From: Clostridiales bacterium
Lineage (GTDB): Bacteria; Bacillota; Clostridia; Oscillospirales; Oscillospiraceae
NCBI GenBank assembly: GCA_019415645.1
Contig: DXYV01000057.1
Location: forward strand, 1-14,423
Direction: 5' to 3'
DNA length: 14,423 bases
The notes under the pieces: generated by a model
Seen by the model: the letters and a program-made list of their open reading frames with translations, nothing else
Database searches by the model: none
What the model was told of the DNA's origin: nothing
Part shown: piece by piece, positions 11,688 to 14,423 of the stretch
How positions within the stretch are numbered: position 1 is the first letter of the stretch
Layout of the letters: the number at the start of each line of letters is the position of its first letter
Program-made: the position numbers and the translations under genes

Positions 11688-13073
11688 ATGTCTGTTTTGA
11701 TCAAAAATGGTTCCATTGTCCGGCCTGACCGCAGGATCGCCGGAGACATCCTGGTGGAGAACGGCAAAATCGCCCGCCTTGCGCCCCCCAATACACTGAC
11801 CGGAGACACGGTGGTGGACGCGTCGGGCAAGCTGGTGTTTCCCGGCTTCATCGACGCCCACACCCACTTCCAGATGAATGCCGGCCAGCCCAACGAGACC
11901 GCCGACAGCTTTGAGACCGGCACCCGGGCCGCGGTGGTGGGGGGGACCACCACCATCCTGGACTTTGCCACCCAGGACCGGGGGAATACGCTGCCCCATG
12001 CGCTGGAGGTATGGCATAGCCGGGCGGACGGCCACTGTGCCTGCAATTACGGGTTTCATATGGCCATCACCGACTGGAACCCCAGAACCCGGGCGGATAT
12101 GAAGGCCATGACCGAGGCCGGGGTGACTTCCTATAAGGTCTATCTGGCCTACGACGCGCTGCGCTTGCCCGACCGGGATGTATATGAGATTCTCCGCGCC
12201 GCTCTGGAGGAGGGGGCCCTGGTCTCCGCCCACTGCGAGAACGGCGACCTGGTGAACGCGGGAATCGCCGCGCAGAAGGAGCTGGGGCAGCTGTCTCCCG
12301 CCGCTCATCCCCGGTCCCGCCCCGCCTGCGTGGAGGCGGAGGCGGTGGACCGCTTCCTCACCATGGGCGAGTGCGCCGGCGCGCCGGTCTACGTGGTCCA
12401 CCTGTCCACCCGACGGGGGCTCCAGACCGCCCTGGCCGCCCGGGAGCGGGGACAGGAGGTCTATTTGGAGACCTGCCCTCAATACTTGTTGTTGAATGAA
12501 AATAAATATCAACTCTCCGGATTTGAAAGCGCCAAGTATGTGTGCTCTCCGCCCCTGCGTGCCTATGAGGACAGCGCAGCCCTGTGGGGGGCGCTGGCGG
12601 GGGGCGTCATTGACACCGTGGCCACAGATCACTGCTCCTTTGACTTCCGTGGGGCTAAGCAGCTGGGGAAGGACGATTTTTCCGCCATTCCCAACGGGAT
12701 GCCGGGGGTGGAGACCCGCCCGGCGCTGATGCTAACCTTCGGCACCCAGCACGGGCTGCCGCCCGAGCTGCTGTGCCGGGTCATGGCGGAGCAGCCGGCC
12801 AAGCTCTTCGGCCTGTATCCCCGCAAGGGCATCGTGGCCGAAGGGGCGGACGCCGACCTGGTGGTGTGGGATCCCGCCTGGCGCGGGGTGATCTCCGCCG
12901 CCGCCCAGACCCAGAACGTGGATTATACTCCCTTCGAGGGATTCGCCGTGTCCGGCCGTGCGGAGACCGTCTTGGTCAACGGAGAGATTGCTGTAAAGGA
13001 TGGACACTTGACGAATGCTTCCCTGGGCGAGTATGTCCCGCGCACGCCCTGCCAGAGATACCGCAGGGTATGA
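11688..13073 (+). CDS. hydA: D-hydantoinase / dihydropyrimidinase
   Basis: A 461-residue cyclic amidohydrolase that opens hydantoin or dihydropyrimidine rings to N-carbamoyl amino acids in the cytosol. The binuclear metal site is complete: H58 and H60 in FIDAHTHFQ, the carbamylated lysine K150 in TSYKVYLAY, H182 in SAHCENGD, H238 in VVHLST and D314 in ATDHCSF. The family motif NGMPGVETR (336-344) follows. Length is typical. GGAAGGAGG lies 9 nt upstream of the ATG, with its own promoter divergent from the PLP operon. In gut anaerobes such genes occur with purine-degradation and diaminopropionate lyase genes, so the context hints at cyclic-amide nitrogen catabolism. The substrate range is not readable from sequence; the hydA symbol denotes the family only. 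Confidence 0.92.
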   Translation: MSVLIKNGSIVRPDRRIAGDILVENGKIARLAPPNTLTGDTVVDASGKLVFPGFIDAHTHFQMNAGQPNETADSFETGTRAAVVGGTTTILDFATQDRGNTLPHALEVWHSRADGHCACNYGFHMAITDWNPRTRADMKAMTEAGVTSYKVYLAYDALRLPDRDVYEILRAALEEGALVSAHCENGDLVNAGIAAQKELGQLSPAAHPRSRPACVEAEAVDRFLTMGECAGAPVYVVHLSTRRGLQTALAARERGQEVYLETCPQYLLLNENKYQLSGFESAKYVCSPPLRAYEDSAALWGALAGGVIDTVATDHCSFDFRGAKQLGKDDFSAIPNGMPGVETRPALMLTFGTQHGLPPELLCRVMAEQPAKLFGLYPRKGIVAEGADADLVVWDPAWRGVISAAAQTQNVDYTPFEGFAVSGRAETVLVNGEIAVKDGHLTNASLGEYVPRTPCQRYRRV

Positions 13074-13120
13074 GAATTGGGCCATGGGCCGGTGACGGGC
13101 CATCTGACGCAGAGAAAAAG

Positions 13121-13157
13121 ACCGCCCGGAGCAGATGCTCCGGGCGGTTAACTTTTT
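13121..13157. terminator. Bidirectional terminator, hydantoinase/XRE
   Basis: A 12-bp stem (ACCGCCCGGAGC at 13121-13132 with its complement at 13137-13148, loop AGAT) has AAAAAG on its left and TTAACTTTTTT on its right, so it ends both convergent genes. The last stem base (13148) is the final base of the minus-strand gene's TAA stop. Confidence 0.88.
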
Positions 13158-13483
13158 TCAAAAGAAGAAATGATACTTTCCAAAATATCAAGGGCCTGCT
13201 TGCGGTGGGATAGGTCCAGACGTTCTAGCCGTTTGAGAAGCTCATTGCTTTTGGATTCGTAGCCAATAACCAGACTGTCTTGTAAGACATCGTCGGCAGA
13301 TGCCCCAAGAGTGTTCAGTATGCAGATAAAGGTTTCCAGGGTAGGCGACTTATCACCGCGCTCTAAATCAGCCAAATATCTGGGCGTTATACCAATTTTT
13401 TCGGCGCAGGCCTCTTGACTCCATCCACAGATCGACCGGTATGCTCTTAACTTTTTACCCAAGCTTCTGGAATCCAGGACCAT
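13148..13483 (-). CDS. XRE-family transcriptional regulator
   Basis: A 111-residue DNA-binding protein. Residues about 7-65 form a Cro/CI-type helix-turn-helix (LGKKLRAYRSICGWSQEACAEKIGITP in two parts, with WSQEACAEKIG as the first helix and ITPRYLADLERG as the recognition region), followed by an acidic linker and a C-terminal helical tail (80-111) likely to mediate dimerisation. The start at 13483 has only a weak ribosome site (GGGTG). It is AT-richer than the catabolic genes. It is divergent from the AbrB-type gene; the 170-bp spacer holds an AATATT inverted repeat, suggesting autoregulation. It resembles small phage- or element-type repressors, but no such element is visible. Confidence 0.85.
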   Translation of the reverse strand: MVLDSRSLGKKLRAYRSICGWSQEACAEKIGITPRYLADLERGDKSPTLETFICILNTLGASADDVLQDSLVIGYESKSNELLKRLERLDLSHRKQALDILESIISSFEKS

Positions 13484-13503
13484 GTTAGTTCACCCATTTT
13501 GGG

Positions 13504-13524
13504 AATATTTTCTACAATATTATA
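13504..13524 (-). promoter_or_regulatory. XRE promoter with overlapping AATATT inverted repeat
   Basis: On the minus strand TATAAT (13524-13519) is a perfect -10; its -35 at 17 bp is poor (GGGTCA). The inverted repeat AATATT-N6-AATATT (13504-13509 and 13516-13521) overlaps the -10 and the predicted start, a typical repressor position. Confidence 0.5.
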
Positions 13525-13600
13525 TTAGATGCGCCATCGTTTGACCCTGCTCTATCCGTAGAAATATCCCTAGATAGTGGATGGAGCAATCCCAAATTTG

Positions 13601-13609
13601 TGATACTAT
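13601..13609 (+). promoter_or_regulatory. Extended -10 promoter of the AbrB-type gene
   Basis: TGATACTAT fits an extended -10 with no good -35. The start would fall about 40 nt before the ATG at 13657. Confidence 0.4.
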
Positions 13610-13656
13610 AAAAAATGGAAATTCCAATTTTTAATAAAATGATAGGAGTGAACCGC

Positions 13657-13902
13657 ATGATAAGCGCGACGGGAATTATTCGAAGAGTGGATGAATTGGG
13701 GCGAGTGGTGCTCCCTATTGAAACAAGACGTATGTTCGGAATTGAGGAACGAGATAGTTTGGAAATTTTAGTAGATGAAGAAAATCGGCAGATTATTTTA
13801 CAAAAAACCGCTCCAGTCTGTCTTAAATGCCGGAGAAGCGAGGGACTGAAAGAAATCAAGCCCGGGGTCTATCTCTGCGAATCCTGCATTGCGGATCTGT
13901 AA
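13657..13902 (+). CDS. AbrB/SpoVT-family regulator with zinc ribbon
   Basis: An 81-residue protein. Residues 1-50 are a SpoVT/AbrB swapped-hairpin DNA-binding domain with the family core GIIRRVDELGRVVLPIETRR, typical of transition-state regulators in Bacilli and Clostridia. Residues 55-77 carry two CxxC pairs (C55/C58 in CLKC and C74/C77 in CESC), a likely zinc ribbon, seen in some Clostridia AbrB relatives. GGAGTG precedes the ATG at 13657; an in-frame ATG at 13615 would add 14 AT-rich codons and lacks a ribosome site. It is divergent from the XRE gene and followed by a strong hairpin. It probably binds DNA as a dimer or tetramer in growth-phase or stress control; targets unknown. Confidence 0.88.
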   Translation: MISATGIIRRVDELGRVVLPIETRRMFGIEERDSLEILVDEENRQIILQKTAPVCLKCRRSEGLKEIKPGVYLCESCIADL

Positions 13903-13907
13903 GCAAA

Positions 13908-13942
13908 CCTGCCGCCGGCGAGCCTTGCTCGCCGGCGGCAGG
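13908..13942 (+). terminator. GC-rich hairpin after the AbrB-type gene
   Basis: A perfect 16-bp stem (13908-13923 with 13927-13942) around a 3-nt loop lies 5 bp past the stop. The following bases (CTGATTCTG) are not T-rich, so it is a weak intrinsic terminator or an mRNA-stabilising hairpin. A second inverted repeat, CTGCGCC/GGCGCAG (13949-13955 with 13978-13984), is followed by CTTTTCCTT and may add termination. Confidence 0.65.
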
Positions 13943-13991
13943 CTGATTCTGCGCCAACATCCGTAGGGACAGACACCGGCGCAGCTTTTCC

Positions 13992-14020
13992 TTGTATTTC
14001 ACTGGGAAAAATGATACAAT
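13992..14020 (+). promoter_or_regulatory. Promoter of miaB
   Basis: TTGTAT (13992-13997), a 17-bp spacer and TACAAT (14015-14020), with TGA just before the -10, form a good sigma-A promoter about 37 bp before the gene start. Confidence 0.65.
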
Positions 14021-14056
14021 GATTACTTAAGAAACCTTACGACGGAGGAAGCGGAT

Positions 14057-14423
14057 TTGGAACGGAAAACCCCTGTGATACCCCCTGAGGACATTGCGCG
14101 GCAGAAGGAATTCTGCGCCCAGGTGCGCGCGCTCAACGAACAGAAAAGCCAGCGGCCCCTGGCCTATGTGGACACCTACGGCTGCCAGCAGAACGAGGCC
14201 GACTCCGAGCTGCTGCGGGGCATGCTGCGCGAGATGGGCTATGCGTTTACCCAGGACGACAAGCAGGCCGACGTCATCGTCATCAACACCTGCGCCATCC
14301 GGGAGCACGCCGAGCAGCGGGTGTTCGGCAACATCGGCGCGCTGGTCCACGGCAAGCGGAAAAAGCCCGAGCAGATCATCTGCGTGTGCGGCTGCATGGC
14401 CCAGGAGGCCCATGTGGCGGAGA
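14057..14423 (+). CDS. miaB: MiaB tRNA methylthiotransferase (N-terminal part, runs off the window)
   Basis: The first 122 codons of a radical-SAM methylthiotransferase that converts i6A37 to ms2i6A37 in tRNA, improving codon-anticodon pairing. The visible part is the MTTase (UPF0004) domain, with the three cysteines of the auxiliary 4Fe-4S cluster: C43 in TYGCQQNEADSE, C79 in NTCAIREHAEQRVFGNIG and C113 in CGCMAQ. The QQN and CAIRE sequences favour MiaB over MtaB or RimO. The start is a TTG at 14057 with GGAGG 8 nt upstream; residues 1-33 are an N-terminal extension common in Firmicutes. The radical-SAM CxxxCxxC and TRAM domains lie beyond 14423. Confidence 0.9.
   Translation, partial: MERKTPVIPPEDIARQKEFCAQVRALNEQKSQRPLAYVDTYGCQQNEADSELLRGMLREMGYAFTQDDKQADVIVINTCAIREHAEQRVFGNIGALVHGKRKKPEQIICVCGCMAQEAHVAE

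Noticed and set aside
14027..14413. 128-residue minus-strand frame at the window end
   Set aside because: Antisense of miaB, whose cluster cysteines are intact on the plus strand.

Overview
The window looks like the chromosome of a high-GC, anaerobic, spore-former-type Clostridia, most like the Oscillospiraceae (Flavonifractor, Lawsonibacter, Oscillibacter relatives). This is an inference from strong AGGAGG-type ribosome sites, sigma-A promoters with 17-bp spacers, a CD3324-family protein, an AbrB/SpoVT-type regulator and a Clostridia-like MiaB. I could not run a database search. There are no rRNA, tRNA or CRISPR loci and no transposase gene.

Layout. (1) 1-758: paired GC-rich hairpins, a small HTH protein on the minus strand, and a gene-poor stretch (321-754). 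Read on the minus strand, that stretch holds a promoter, a possible ~100-nt terminated RNA, a three-way-junction fold and a possible leader peptide. (2) 755-1996: HD-domain phosphohydrolase then GNAT acetyltransferase, minus strand, with a hairpin-bearing leader. (3) 2042-5155: housekeeping-type catabolic enzymes, namely PepD-type dipeptidase (+), amidohydrolase (-) and a zinc nucleoside deaminase (+); the last two share compact divergent promoters. (4) 5156-8690: the least conventional part, a five-gene plus-strand cluster. It holds a membrane-anchored XRE regulator, two related small secreted proteins, a 76-aa two-helix membrane protein and a 388-aa secreted protein with two copies of a BlaR1-associated domain. 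In front lie an extended -10 promoter, overlapping stem-loops and an array of 11-bp direct repeats. (5) 8727-13073: a threonine synthase family protein and a TrpB-like PLP enzyme (minus strand) divergent from a D-hydantoinase/dihydropyrimidinase (plus strand). (6) 13121-14423: a bidirectional terminator, a small XRE repressor, divergent from it an AbrB-type regulator with a C-terminal zinc ribbon, and the start of miaB.

How it may work together. The PLP enzyme, threonine synthase-like protein and hydantoinase share a divergent control region and may form one nitrogen or cyclic-amide catabolic module. The deaminase, amidohydrolase and dipeptidase would suit the same scavenging lifestyle but have separate promoters. 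The secreted cluster looks like a surface or envelope system whose membrane-anchored HTH protein may couple an extracytoplasmic signal to transcription. The strongest candidates for undescribed biology are this cluster with its control region and the structured minus-strand RNA locus at 411-758.
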